This document shows, piece by piece, positions 37,056 to 46,018 of a stretch of 64,000 bases of DNA (position 1 is the stretch's first letter; every line of letters begins with the position of its first letter). The DNA lies in contig NZ_JCKI01000001.1 in the NCBI RefSeq assembly GCF_000708265.2, positions 248,001 through 312,000 of the forward strand, written 5' to 3'. Source of the DNA: Pedobacter sp. R20-19 (GTDB taxonomy: Bacteria > Bacteroidota > Bacteroidia > Sphingobacteriales > Sphingobacteriaceae). Both the position numbers and the translations under genes were made by a program. The notes below the pieces were generated by a model. The model had not been told where the DNA came from, made no database searches, and saw only the letters and a list, made by a program, of their open reading frames with translations.

Positions 37056-37811
37056 ATGAAACTTTTTGCCGCTTTAGTATTATCATTTAGCTTCTTTTCG
37101 ATGCTTGTTCATGCACAAACCAAACCTGTGCAAGGTCTTGTTATTGATAAGGAAAGTAAACAGCGTTTAGCAAAAGTTTACATTTATAATCTTCGCACCG
37201 GCGATGGACTTTACAACAATACAAAAGGAGAGTTTAGTACTGCGGCCATTCCAGGAGATACCCTGGTTGCGGCACTTGCAGGCTATGGGGTAGATACATT
37301 AATTTTTCATGGTCAGCCGGCAGCTTATTTTCAGTTAAAGTCTTTAGGCATTAGGCTGAGAGATGTTGTTATACAGCAAAAAAGATTAACGCCACAACAG
37401 CTTTATGAAAAATCGGTACAGGAATATCGTTATCAAACCAAAAAAGGCAGTAGTAAAGATTTAATCAACCTAGGTAACGGAGGTGTTGGTTTAGGTATTG
37501 ATGCGATCTACAATCTACTAAGCAAACAAGGCCGTAATGCCCGTCATCTTCAAAAAATACTGGAAAAAGATTATCATGAAGATCTGATTGATTATCGCTT
37601 CAATCCCAACTTGGTACAACAGGTATTAGGAATTAAAGATACTGAACTGATTGATTTTATGCAGCAATACCGGCCAACCTATCAGTTTGTGCTTGATGCT
37701 GATGACTATTCTTTCAATGTATTTATCAAAAATGCTTATAGAAGTTATCGCATTAATCCAAAGGCATTGCAACTGCCAAAATTGCCCAACATAACAATTG
37801 AAAAACTGTGA
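37056..37811 (+). CDS. Exported carboxypeptidase-regulatory-like domain protein
   Basis: A 251-residue protein with a signal peptide ending MLVHAQ near residue 21. A carboxypeptidase-regulatory-like beta sandwich follows (KPVQGLVIDKESKQRLAKVY, TKGEFSTAAIPGDTL). Similar domains lead SusC proteins, but here there is no plug or barrel. The second half (about 110-250) is alpha-helical, with QLYEKSVQEYRYQTKKGSSK and LQKILEKDYHEDLIDYRFNP, and has no domain I recognise. Its stop overlaps the GTG start of the next gene by 4 bases (GTGA), so translation of the two is probably coupled. The function is unknown. Confidence 0.75.
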   Translation: MKLFAALVLSFSFFSMLVHAQTKPVQGLVIDKESKQRLAKVYIYNLRTGDGLYNNTKGEFSTAAIPGDTLVAALAGYGVDTLIFHGQPAAYFQLKSLGIRLRDVVIQQKRLTPQQLYEKSVQEYRYQTKKGSSKDLINLGNGGVGLGIDAIYNLLSKQGRNARHLQKILEKDYHEDLIDYRFNPNLVQQVLGIKDTELIDFMQQYRPTYQFVLDADDYSFNVFIKNAYRSYRINPKALQLPKLPNITIEKL

Positions 37812-38131
37812 AAGCACCCATTTTGATTGTAAAAAAATTACCTGCCACAGGTATGGCTATCTTTCCTTTTATCCTGCTTAAAAATTTAAAACTTAAGCAA
37901 GACCAAAGCATCATTAACCATGAAAAAATTCACCTTCGCCAACAGCTGGAGCTATTGATTTTTCCATTCTATATTTTATACCTGATCAACTATTTCATCA
38001 ACTTAATCCGATACCGGGAACACCATAAAGCTTATTTAAACATTGTTTTTGAAAAGGAGGCATACCATTACGAATTAAACATGGAATACCTTAAGAAAGG
38101 CAATTGGTATGGATGGATTAAACTCATCTAA
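37808..38131 (+). CDS. Small HEKIH-motif protein, M56-peptidase-like
   Basis: A 107-residue protein from a GTG start that overlaps the previous stop. It carries IINHEKIHLRQQLELLIFPF, an HExxH zinc-binding motif, then a hydrophobic segment (FYILYLINYFINLI) and an acidic patch FEKEAYHYELN that could supply the third ligand. The motif and its surroundings look like the catalytic core of M56 (BlaR1-like) peptidases: the large M56 protein at 43865-46018 has HEKIHIQQGHS. There is no signal peptide and no sensor domain. It may be a minimal membrane metallopeptidase or an inactive relative; I cannot tell which. Confidence 0.65.
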   Translation: MKAPILIVKKLPATGMAIFPFILLKNLKLKQDQSIINHEKIHLRQQLELLIFPFYILYLINYFINLIRYREHHKAYLNIVFEKEAYHYELNMEYLKKGNWYGWIKLI

Positions 38132-38176
38132 CTGTTAGGTTTTAGTAACAAACGAGAGATTCATTCTTTTAAAACT

Positions 38177-38206
38177 TTTGATCTATAATTTTTTTCGTTT
38201 TCTTTG
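38177..38206 (+). promoter_or_regulatory. Promoter of the DUF3078 gene
   Basis: TTTG (38177-38180) and TTTCTTTG (38199-38206) are separated by 18 bases, a good Bacteroidota -33/-7 pair. The ATG at 38213 is only 7 bases from the box, so the mRNA may be leaderless. Confidence 0.5.
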
Positions 38207-38212
38207 TAACCC

Positions 38213-39235
38213 ATGAAGAATTGTTTAGCCGTCCTAATCCTTATTCTAAGTATCTGCTCTATAGATTTATATGCACAGGAAATTGATACCATTCCAATCA
38301 ATACCAAAGACCTGAATATAAAGTTAAAACGTAGTCCGTTACCAAGCAGGCAGGGACCTTTAAACTTCGAACCGGTTAAAATTCCGCCTTATATCGTTAA
38401 TGCAAAGGTAAATTACTGGAAAACCAAAACTTCAATAGGCATTAATATAAACCAGGCACAATTTAGTGATAACTGGAAAGGTGGTGGGGTAAACTCTGTG
38501 GCCGTTGGTGGTTTATTAAACTGGAAAGCAGAATACAACAAAAATAATTACAGCTATGTAAGTGAACTTATTTTGCAATACGGTAAAATCAAAAATAAAG
38601 ACCAGTTGCAAAAGAAAACCAATGACAGGATTTTCTGGGATAATAAAGCGTCATTTCAATTATCTAAAAACTGGTATTTTTTCGGTTCGATCAACTTTGA
38701 ATCACAATTTGATAAAGGTTTTTCTTATGCTACCGTGAACGGTACTGAAACGGCAACACTGATTTCGAAATTTATGGGCCCGGGTTATTTAACAGAATCC
38801 ATAGGTTTTGAATATAAACCATCAAAATACTTTTCAACCCGATTTGGTACAGGTACGGCCCGACAAACATTTGTGCTTGATAAAGCGCTATTCAATGATC
38901 CTGACCCTACTAAACCACCTAAAGAGTCAGTATACGGTGTAGACTATGGCAAAACTTTTAGAAATGATCTTGCCTTTCAAATTGTTTCTGCTTTTGATAA
39001 GGATATTTTTACCAATACAAATCTAAAGGCTCGTTATGCGATGCTTATTCCTTATGAAGATTTTGGGTGGAACAGAATTGATCATCGCCTTGATATTGCC
39101 TTAACGGCAAAAATTAACAGGTTTATGAATACAAGTTTAACTGGCATAGCTTTATTTGATGAAGATACAGGCACCAATAAAATTCAAGCCAGTCAAACTT
39201 TAGCATTAGGTTTTGCTTTTGTTTTTCCGAGGTAA
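38213..39235 (+). CDS. DUF3078 domain protein
   Basis: A 340-residue exported protein with a signal peptide ending SIDLYAQ (about residue 21). It contains the DUF3078 signature YWKTKTSIGININQAQFSDN followed by WKGGGVNSVAVGGLLNWKAE near residues 68-110. The later repeated strands (RIFWDNKASFQLSKNWYFFG, ALGFAFVFPR at the end) suggest an outer-membrane barrel-like fold. The family is widespread in Bacteroidota and has no known function. Its stop codon directly abuts the stop of the convergent siderophore-interacting protein gene with no base between them. Confidence 0.82.
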   Translation: MKNCLAVLILILSICSIDLYAQEIDTIPINTKDLNIKLKRSPLPSRQGPLNFEPVKIPPYIVNAKVNYWKTKTSIGININQAQFSDNWKGGGVNSVAVGGLLNWKAEYNKNNYSYVSELILQYGKIKNKDQLQKKTNDRIFWDNKASFQLSKNWYFFGSINFESQFDKGFSYATVNGTETATLISKFMGPGYLTESIGFEYKPSKYFSTRFGTGTARQTFVLDKALFNDPDPTKPPKESVYGVDYGKTFRNDLAFQIVSAFDKDIFTNTNLKARYAMLIPYEDFGWNRIDHRLDIALTAKINRFMNTSLTGIALFDEDTGTNKIQASQTLALGFAFVFPR

Positions 39236-39964
39236 CTAGCCCCCGGTTTTACCGTTTTCCCAATAACAGGTGGTTTGGATTTGTTTGTAGCTAACGCCTC
39301 TTTCTTTAAGATATTTTTTAAATTTTTGAACGGATTTACCTCTGCCTGTAAGATAAAAGCTTGCGTTTTCCCACATTTCCCAACATTTTGGATGCATATT
39401 TTCCATCCACTCTATGGCATTCCCTGCAGGTGAAGTGAGATCTGAAGGCACCACGTCAATTAATAAATCAATGTTTGCTAAAGCCTGATCATTTTCTTCA
39501 TTCATTTCCAAAATACCGAAGCATTCATGGTCTAAACCTTGTGCTGTTTTACCAAATGACTCATACAAACCGATACTGGTTTCATCACCAAAAAAGAAAT
39601 GTTGGTTTGAATCGAAATTGTACTTTACTTTAGCCTGATCTGCAATAAACTTTAACTGGTTACCCTTTTCTATATTTGCCGCCCAGCTGCTTCCCGGGCC
39701 TTTTCGGTTTAAAAAAAAGATAATCTGGCAGGTTCCTGCCTCCTGATCAAAATCAGAGAGGGTATAATGTCTGTATTCGTTTGAGTTTATCCGGAATAAA
39801 ACCTCCTTTCCTAGGATGAAATCCAGATCCAAAAAATTTCCCCTGAGTATTATTTCTTTAATATTATTGCTGAGCATCCTGGTATCAGCCACTTCAACTT
39901 CAAATATTTTATTGCTGATCATTTTTTCCATTGTATTGGCCAGCCATGATGGTAATTTCGGCAT
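39236..39964 (-). CDS. Siderophore-interacting protein (FAD-binding reductase family)
   Basis: A 242-residue cytoplasmic flavoprotein of the ViuB/YqjH type, which releases iron from ferric siderophores by reduction. The FAD-binding signature is YRHYTLSDFDQEAGTCQIIF near residues 60-80, followed by GPGSSWAANIEKGNQLKFI. The NAD(P)H-side domain has FFFGDETSIGLYESFGKT, and the C-terminal block is WENASFYLTGRGKSVQKFKK. It is divergent from an AraC regulator with 95 bases between the starts. No siderophore synthesis or uptake gene is nearby. The length is typical of the family. Confidence 0.85.
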   Translation of the reverse strand: MPKLPSWLANTMEKMISNKIFEVEVADTRMLSNNIKEIILRGNFLDLDFILGKEVLFRINSNEYRHYTLSDFDQEAGTCQIIFFLNRKGPGSSWAANIEKGNQLKFIADQAKVKYNFDSNQHFFFGDETSIGLYESFGKTAQGLDHECFGILEMNEENDQALANIDLLIDVVPSDLTSPAGNAIEWMENMHPKCWEMWENASFYLTGRGKSVQKFKKYLKERGVSYKQIQTTCYWENGKTGG

Positions 39965-40059
39965 CGTGTAAATTGTTTAGTAACTTTAAACAAAAGTAAT
40001 GGTCAAATACGAAGTTCATTTTACATCAAAAGGATTAAAACTTATATGAAAGGGATTTT

Positions 40060-41049
40060 ATGGCTTTAAGCATTTACGATAAATCAAACCAGCAATATGT
40101 GGTTAACCATATGATTGATCATTCGGATATAAATCTTCCATTGGTTACGGAGCGAAAAGAAAAATTCAGCTTTCCTTTTGGTGATGCGGAATTTGTACAG
40201 ATTGCTTTCTCAGGTATTTTTATTGTTTATGGCGATGTTCTTGTAAAGGAAAACCAGTTGCGGGTAAAATCTTTTGATGATGCAGAATTGGTTGAACTTC
40301 ATTTTTCGATTAAAGGAGGAGGAATTTTAGAGAATTTTTTAACTAAGAAAAAGATCGCTATTAAAGCCAATCAGCATAATATTATTTACACGCCAAACTT
40401 TGATGGAATTGCGAATTTTAATACAGATAGATCACACAAATTTTTTGAGGTTCATTTTCACCGTGATAAATTCGTGGATTTAACCAGTGATAGTGGTTCC
40501 CTTTTAAAGAGATTTGGGGAAACCATTATGAACAATAAGCCAATGGCCATTTCTGCTGATAATCTACCCATCAGTATAGCCATGTACGCTTGTATCAATG
40601 ATATTATGAACTGTACCTTTACAGGCGGGCTGAAGCTACTGTTTCTACAATCTAAGTGTGTTGAGTTATTGGCTCTGCAGGCACAGGCATTTGAATATGC
40701 GAATAAAAGATCAACACCAAAGACTTTAAAATCAGATTATGATAAGGACAGAATTTATTATGCCAGAGAATATTTGCTAAAACACGCTCATCATCCACCA
40801 TCTTTAACCGAATTAGCTAAGGCTGCCGGAATTAATGAGTTTAAACTAAAACGGGGTTTTAAAGAAACCTTTAACAATACTGTTTTTGGTTATTTAAGTG
40901 ATTATAAACTAATGGAGGCTAAGGCTCTTTTAGCAGATCATCAATTAAACATTAAAGATATTTCCGAACAGTTAGGCTATTCATCCGTTCAGCATTTTAG
41001 CCATGCATTTAATAAAAAATTTGGTGTGAGTCCGGGCAAAGCGAGGTAG
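40060..41049 (+). CDS. AraC family transcriptional regulator
   Basis: A 329-residue regulator. The N-terminal 200 residues (ELHFSIKGGGILENFLTKKK, NQHNIIYTPNFDG) look like the sensor part of PchR-type AraC proteins. The C-terminal AraC double helix-turn-helix covers about 235-329, with PSLTELAKAAGINEFKLKRG, FGYLSDYKLMEAKALL and IKDISEQLGYSSVQHFSHAF, ending KKFGVSPGKAR. PchR regulators respond to ferric siderophores, which fits the divergent siderophore-interacting protein gene, so local control of that gene is a reasonable inference. No operator repeat was identified in the shared 95-base gap. Confidence 0.88.
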   Translation: MALSIYDKSNQQYVVNHMIDHSDINLPLVTERKEKFSFPFGDAEFVQIAFSGIFIVYGDVLVKENQLRVKSFDDAELVELHFSIKGGGILENFLTKKKIAIKANQHNIIYTPNFDGIANFNTDRSHKFFEVHFHRDKFVDLTSDSGSLLKRFGETIMNNKPMAISADNLPISIAMYACINDIMNCTFTGGLKLLFLQSKCVELLALQAQAFEYANKRSTPKTLKSDYDKDRIYYAREYLLKHAHHPPSLTELAKAAGINEFKLKRGFKETFNNTVFGYLSDYKLMEAKALLADHQLNIKDISEQLGYSSVQHFSHAFNKKFGVSPGKAR

Positions 41050-41111
41050 GCTAGTTGGAAGTTCAAAGTCTTTAATCGTGATTATTTAAACGATGATTAA
41101 CTAGAAAAAGC

Positions 41112-43532
41112 TTAAGCTTTCTTCCTCTTTTTCTTCAGATCAAGATAATCTACATAGTATAAAACCTTAACCGAAATACTGTTATTCTGCGGAGCATTTA
41201 AAATTCCGCTCAGGTTTTTATTATAACGCTGTGTGTAATAAGTGTAGTAAGTTTCTGCAGCATCTTTGTATGAAACCGAAAGCGTGCTGCCTGGCGCAAA
41301 CTGCCAGGTATAAATTAAGTCTATGTTAAATACATTGTAATTTCTATCCAACCCATTTAACGGTGCTCCGGTATAATCGCTCAAATTGCCATCCAGTTTA
41401 AGCAGGTAAAATTCTTTATTCCTTCTGTCGCTCCAATAGTGTCTCAATACTACTGTAAATCCCATTAAATTGGTAAAAGTATATTTGGCATCGAATGAGT
41501 TTTCTACCGTTCTACGATCGTATCTGGAGAAAATGGCTTTATCACCCTGTGCCGTTACCCAGTTTACATAATTGTAATTAGGGTTAAAATTCAGATCTAA
41601 ACCAAAAGCTATTTTATCATTTATCCGCAGGTTTTGGAAAAAGTAAAAATTGTATTCTCTGCCTTTAAAAAGCTCTTGCTCTCTGTAGCGGATGTTACCG
41701 CCAAAATTATACGCTTTTGCGCGGTTAGGGTTAATGTATAAGCCGAAGCTATAGCTTTCTGGTGCTTTATATACCTGCCCGTTCCTCGATTCGTAGAAAT
41801 CGTTTTTTGCCGCCGTATAGATACCATTTATTTCTGCCGACCAAAGGTTTTTGAATTGAACGTAAGGTCCGCCTTCAATAGAAAAAGTTTGAAAGCTACC
41901 AGGCGTGGCTCTCCGTGAATACAAAATGTTAAAGTAGCTTAGTAATTGATTGTACCAGCTGCTTGGTTTATAAATATTATAATGGAATTCCGCCACCTGA
42001 TCTAAAAAATTGTTGTTGGTAAAAAAACCTAAATCGGAGGGGTCGAACTTATCATCCGCGTATTGCTGCGAATAACTCCAGAGAAAATTACCGCTCTGTT
42101 TGCCAAACTTAAGCCCATAGCTATATCCTGTACTGGTTTCTTTACCCTGTAAATAACTCATTTTACCTGCGCCATTAACAAAGTATTTGTTCCCTTTATT
42201 ATTCAGGTTAAACAGTAAAGCCGTTACATTGGCATCATAAGCTGAACCCTGCCTCAATACATTGGTATTTATAAATGTTGCCGAACTGTTGTTTTTTAAC
42301 GATTGATCGAAAACCAAAATATTATAATTAGTAAGGGGCTGGGTTTCTACCATACGTACGTTACCTTGTGCATCTTCTACCTCGGTTTCCATACTATTCG
42401 TTATTGCATTAAAAATTCCAATGCCCAGCCCCTTTGCCGTCCTTCCTGATATTTTTGTGGCATTTAATACTTTAGCTTCAGTTTGATCTTTTACAATTTT
42501 ATCATTCCCAACGGCACTATAATCGTAATAAGATGGAATAGAACCAATCCGTTTGGAATAAAACAAATCACCTTTGTTAAAAAGCTCGGTTCCTTCGGTA
42601 AAAAACTGGCGGTTTTCGTTAAATTTTACTTCGAAAGGGGTAAGGTTTAGGATCCTGTTATCTGATTGTACCTGACCGAAATCAGGCACCAAAGTCATAT
42701 CAAGTGTAAAACTGTTATTAATGCCATATTTAACGTCCATTCCGCCATTAAATCGCGATGTGGTATTTTTAACCCCTGGCAAATTAACCGGATAATGGTT
42801 TACATAGGCAGAAACATAGGGCGAAAAAGATAACCTTAAGGGTGGTTTAATATCTTTTATACCCGTCCAAAGACCTTCCTGGTTAATAAAACCGTTAACT
42901 TTCGGATCAACAAAATTCCAAAAAGTTTGAGTATTGTTCCGCTGTATCCTGCGGCTAAAGTTCAACCCCCAGTTCTGAATATCTTTACCAGAAAAACGCA
43001 GGGCTGAATAGGGAATCTTCATTTCGCAGGTCCAGCCTTTATCATCTAATTTAACTGCACTTTCCCACACAGCATTCCAATTTGCATCTTCATCTCCAAC
43101 CTGCGAGTATTTAGCATCAAACTGAACACCCGCTGCAGTAACGAAAAAACCGTTTCCATTCATTTTATCGTAAAAAGGATCTACAATAATTGAAATGAAA
43201 TCAGCATTGCCGATATTATCCCTAGAAACCAGTTCATGCGAAACACTATCAGGATGATCATACATCCGGGCGTAAACATAAATCGCAACATCATCATAAA
43301 GCACCTTCATTTCGGTACGCCTGTCTTGAGTTTCTATTTTTCCCGGATTTGGCCTTATTTGAATAAAATCAGTAGCAATGGGGATATTATTCCAGCACTC
43401 ATCATCTAAAATGCCATCAATTTTAGGCATCTGCATTGTTCTTTTAGCGTCTAAGTGCTTCTGTTTAGAAATATCCTGCGCCTTACAGAAAGTAAAAATA
43501 AATATTAAAATAGGTAGGATACAGCGTTTCAT
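41112..43532 (-). CDS. DUF5916 / CBM9-like domain outer membrane protein
   Basis: An 806-residue exported protein with a signal peptide ending TFCKAQ at about residue 19. The N-terminal CBM9-like domain at about 25-230 has KIDGILDDECWNNIPIATDF, VLYDDVAIYVYARMYDHPDS and GWTCEMKIPYSALRFSG. The C-terminal DUF5916 part has DMTLVPDFGQVQSDNRILNL, the usual FNENRQFFTEGTELFNKGDL and a long series of barrel-like strands. Families with this layout are common in Bacteroidota and are probably outer-membrane proteins, but no activity is established. It is monocistronic, with a basic C-terminal tail LKKKRKKA. Confidence 0.88.
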   Translation of the reverse strand: MKRCILPILIFIFTFCKAQDISKQKHLDAKRTMQMPKIDGILDDECWNNIPIATDFIQIRPNPGKIETQDRRTEMKVLYDDVAIYVYARMYDHPDSVSHELVSRDNIGNADFISIIVDPFYDKMNGNGFFVTAAGVQFDAKYSQVGDEDANWNAVWESAVKLDDKGWTCEMKIPYSALRFSGKDIQNWGLNFSRRIQRNNTQTFWNFVDPKVNGFINQEGLWTGIKDIKPPLRLSFSPYVSAYVNHYPVNLPGVKNTTSRFNGGMDVKYGINNSFTLDMTLVPDFGQVQSDNRILNLTPFEVKFNENRQFFTEGTELFNKGDLFYSKRIGSIPSYYDYSAVGNDKIVKDQTEAKVLNATKISGRTAKGLGIGIFNAITNSMETEVEDAQGNVRMVETQPLTNYNILVFDQSLKNNSSATFINTNVLRQGSAYDANVTALLFNLNNKGNKYFVNGAGKMSYLQGKETSTGYSYGLKFGKQSGNFLWSYSQQYADDKFDPSDLGFFTNNNFLDQVAEFHYNIYKPSSWYNQLLSYFNILYSRRATPGSFQTFSIEGGPYVQFKNLWSAEINGIYTAAKNDFYESRNGQVYKAPESYSFGLYINPNRAKAYNFGGNIRYREQELFKGREYNFYFFQNLRINDKIAFGLDLNFNPNYNYVNWVTAQGDKAIFSRYDRRTVENSFDAKYTFTNLMGFTVVLRHYWSDRRNKEFYLLKLDGNLSDYTGAPLNGLDRNYNVFNIDLIYTWQFAPGSTLSVSYKDAAETYYTYYTQRYNKNLSGILNAPQNNSISVKVLYYVDYLDLKKKRKKA

Positions 43533-43802
43533 TCGTTTAGGTTAGTTGGATATATGACTGCGTACAAAACAAAATGTTGCATCAAACAAAATATATTCAG
43601 CAAGTTGGTTACATCTTTATCTGATATCTACCGTAAACTGGATTTGTGAATTACTATTGGCCTTTTTTCTTGTGCTTACTCCTAAATTTTTATCCGCCAT
43701 TGGCTGGGTAATGGCAATAAGAGATCATGTTGCTTAATATTAAACCACCAATTTTAGTAAGAATAGTAGGTTTGTTTATTTTTAGAAAAGTAAATCTGAT
43801 AT
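43533..43802. other. Intergenic region between DUF5916 and the M56 gene
   Basis: No gene was recognised. The right part has a plus-strand TAGGTTTG (43767-43774), an exact TAnnTTTG match, about 30 bases before a plus-oriented hairpin with a T run, so a very short plus-strand transcript is possible. The promoter for the DUF5916 gene must lie at the left end. Confidence 0.4.
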
Positions 43803-43845
43803 AACTATTTTTGGCACACAAGTACCAAAAATAGTTTTTTTTTAA
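43803..43845 (+). terminator. Plus-oriented hairpin with T run and no plus-strand gene before it
   Basis: AACTATTTTTGG and CCAAAAATAGTT form a 12-bp perfect stem around a 10-base loop, followed on the plus strand by nine or more T. It also lies 20 bases past the stop of the minus-strand M56 gene, but in that direction the T run is missing. Confidence 0.65.
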
Positions 43846-43864
43846 CTGTTAGTCAATCACTTAA

Positions 43865-46018
43865 CTAATCAAGAGAAAGCACTTTCATTTTAATGTAGTC
43901 TTCTATAGCATTATAATTGTGGCCTTTTTTCTTCATCGAAGCTACAAATACAGGAGACGTTCCGGTGGCTTTTGCCGAGAGAATATCATCTACATTTAAA
44001 TTCTTAAAGCCTAGTTTTTTAAACTCGCTAAAATCAGTAGCGGCTACACTTAAAGATTTTAAAGATATAATCTGATCAGCAGTTAAATCTGGTAGGCCAG
44101 CTGTTTTAAAGCTTGCAAAATACTCGGGTGTAACATTTAACGATTTCATGGCGATTAGATTATCGTCAGAAACCTTCAATCCCTGAGCCGAAAAACCAGC
44201 ATAATAATCGGCCGTAACACCTAAAGATTTCATGGCGATCAGGTTATCCTCAGAAACTTTTAAACCTTGGGCCGAAAAGCTTTTGGCATAATCGGGGGTA
44301 ATATTCATCACCTTTCTAGTAATCAAATTATTTAATTTTTCGTCCTCATCACTGTCTTCTTTAGTATTTTTATGAGGATTTTTGCCTGGATTTGCTTTTA
44401 CAGGGTTTGTTTGTGCAGTCATTGCACGGCTTTCTTCATCGGCTGATTTTGCATTTTTAAGGTACTCCCCTGTAATGCCCTGCGATTTAAGGGTGATCAT
44501 TTTATCGGCTGTTATTTTAGTAAAGCCTGATGCTTTAATATCTTTTATAAAATCTGCATCTACATTTAAGGCTTTTAAGGGGATTAATTCGCCCAGTGTT
44601 ACATTCGTTAAACCTGCTGCCTTTAAAGATTTGATGTACTCAGGGCTTACATTCAAAGCAACTAAAGGGATTAAGTTATCTTTAGAAATACCTTCATAAC
44701 CTAATGCTCTTATCCCGGCAACATAGCTTCTTTTGGCATTGATCATAAAAAACACCAGGTTATCTTTAGTCTTGATGTTGGTTATACCTTCTTTAGTAAG
44801 GAAATTGGTAAAATCTGCATTAGGACTAAATTTGTAAGTACCCATTCCGGTATTATTATCGAATTTTCCGGTAAAGTTCATGGTACCTGCATCGCGGATT
44901 ACTGAGAAAGTCCCTTCACCTACCCTTGGCAGGTTTTTAAGTTCTGCCAGCGAAAAAGACTGGCTGTTGTTGTTTTTGCCGTCTTCGTCTGATTCGAAAC
45001 GAATATTTACTTTATCTCCATTAATGGTGGCAAACCAGGTGCCATCGTTCTCCATCAATTGAAACTTTTCATTCTTTTTTACCTTCGGACTATTTTTTCC
45101 ATAAGCTATCGGCTCATTAAGGAAAGCGATAAACACCAAAAACAAGGGTACAATAAAGAGGTATTTCCAGGTAGAATTTACGTTTGATTTTTTTGCGTTC
45201 ATCATAACTAATCTTTTTTTAAGGATGGATTGATTGTAGTTAGTAGTCAAACTGGCTGGAAAATGTGGGGCCGACACTTTTACCAGACTCATTTGATAGC
45301 TTGCAGGCTCTATATTAGAGCTGGCCAGCAGTTCATTATCCGTCAAAAACTCGAGGTTGTCTTCCATCGCCCTCCTGTACATCCAGGCAAAGGGATTAAA
45401 CCACTGAAAAACCAAGGCCAGTTCGGCGATCAAAATATCATAGCTATGACCTTGCTGGATATGGATTTTTTCATGCAGGATAATTTGGTTGTAGGTATCC
45501 CAATCATATTTTTCGGGATTAATAAAAATGTTGTTGGCAAACGAGCAAGGTGCCTGGTTGCCGGCCAGTTCAACAATTCTGAAACGGCCATCAATAATTA
45601 CTGGTCTGGAATAAGCACGATAAAGCAAAACACAAAGTTGAAAAACAAAGTTAATAGCAAACACAATTACGCCTAACCAATAAGCCCATAAAACCAGCTT
45701 TAGAATAGAAATATCTTTGAAAAAAGAACCTTTATCTTTGTTTTCCGTGTTAGCTGTAGCCTTTAGTGTTGACTTTTCCTGAGGTACGTCTACCGCAGGT
45801 GCCATTGGTGCATTAATGGTAAGCGGAACCTCTACACTAGCCTTTCTGAATGAAAATTGTGCTGGCACTGGTATTAAAGGCAAGCTAAATGACAAAACCA
45901 AACACACCAGCAGTACATATCTGTTTAAAGGAAAAAAGGTTTCATTTTGCAACAAGAGCTTATAAAACACCAGGCAACCTGTTAAAATCAGGGCCACACT
46001 TAACACGTAAAACATCAT
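43865..46018 (-). CDS. M56 family (BlaR1-like) metallopeptidase with C-terminal 24-28-residue repeats
   Basis: A 717-residue integral membrane sensor-protease. TM helices lie at about 2-20, 34-50, 110-135 and 285-305. The zinc site is HEKIHIQQGHSYD near residue 190, followed by FNPFAWMYRRAMEDNLEFLT and DNELLASS, all M56 hallmarks. After the last helix come a beta-rich section and then from about residue 410 to the end nine or ten copies of a motif such as YIKSLKAAGLTNVTLGELIP-LKALNV. These are split in two blocks by a charged linker rich in Lys, Asp and Glu. It overlaps the blaI-like stop by 4 bases (ATGA). By analogy it should cut the repressor after sensing an extracytoplasmic signal; the ligand is unknown. 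Confidence 0.9.
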   Translation of the reverse strand: MMFYVLSVALILTGCLVFYKLLLQNETFFPLNRYVLLVCLVLSFSLPLIPVPAQFSFRKASVEVPLTINAPMAPAVDVPQEKSTLKATANTENKDKGSFFKDISILKLVLWAYWLGVIVFAINFVFQLCVLLYRAYSRPVIIDGRFRIVELAGNQAPCSFANNIFINPEKYDWDTYNQIILHEKIHIQQGHSYDILIAELALVFQWFNPFAWMYRRAMEDNLEFLTDNELLASSNIEPASYQMSLVKVSAPHFPASLTTNYNQSILKKRLVMMNAKKSNVNSTWKYLFIVPLFLVFIAFLNEPIAYGKNSPKVKKNEKFQLMENDGTWFATINGDKVNIRFESDEDGKNNNSQSFSLAELKNLPRVGEGTFSVIRDAGTMNFTGKFDNNTGMGTYKFSPNADFTNFLTKEGITNIKTKDNLVFFMINAKRSYVAGIRALGYEGISKDNLIPLVALNVSPEYIKSLKAAGLTNVTLGELIPLKALNVDADFIKDIKASGFTKITADKMITLKSQGITGEYLKNAKSADEESRAMTAQTNPVKANPGKNPHKNTKEDSDEDEKLNNLITRKVMNITPDYAKSFSAQGLKVSEDNLIAMKSLGVTADYYAGFSAQGLKVSDDNLIAMKSLNVTPEYFASFKTAGLPDLTADQIISLKSLSVAATDFSEFKKLGFKNLNVDDILSAKATGTSPVFVASMKKKGHNYNAIEDYIKMKVLSLD

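Noticed and set aside
41050..41111. Facing CTAGTT/AACTAG and AATCGT-like arms between the AraC and DUF5916 genes as a terminator.
   Set aside because: The arms are short and mismatched and no T run follows on either strand.
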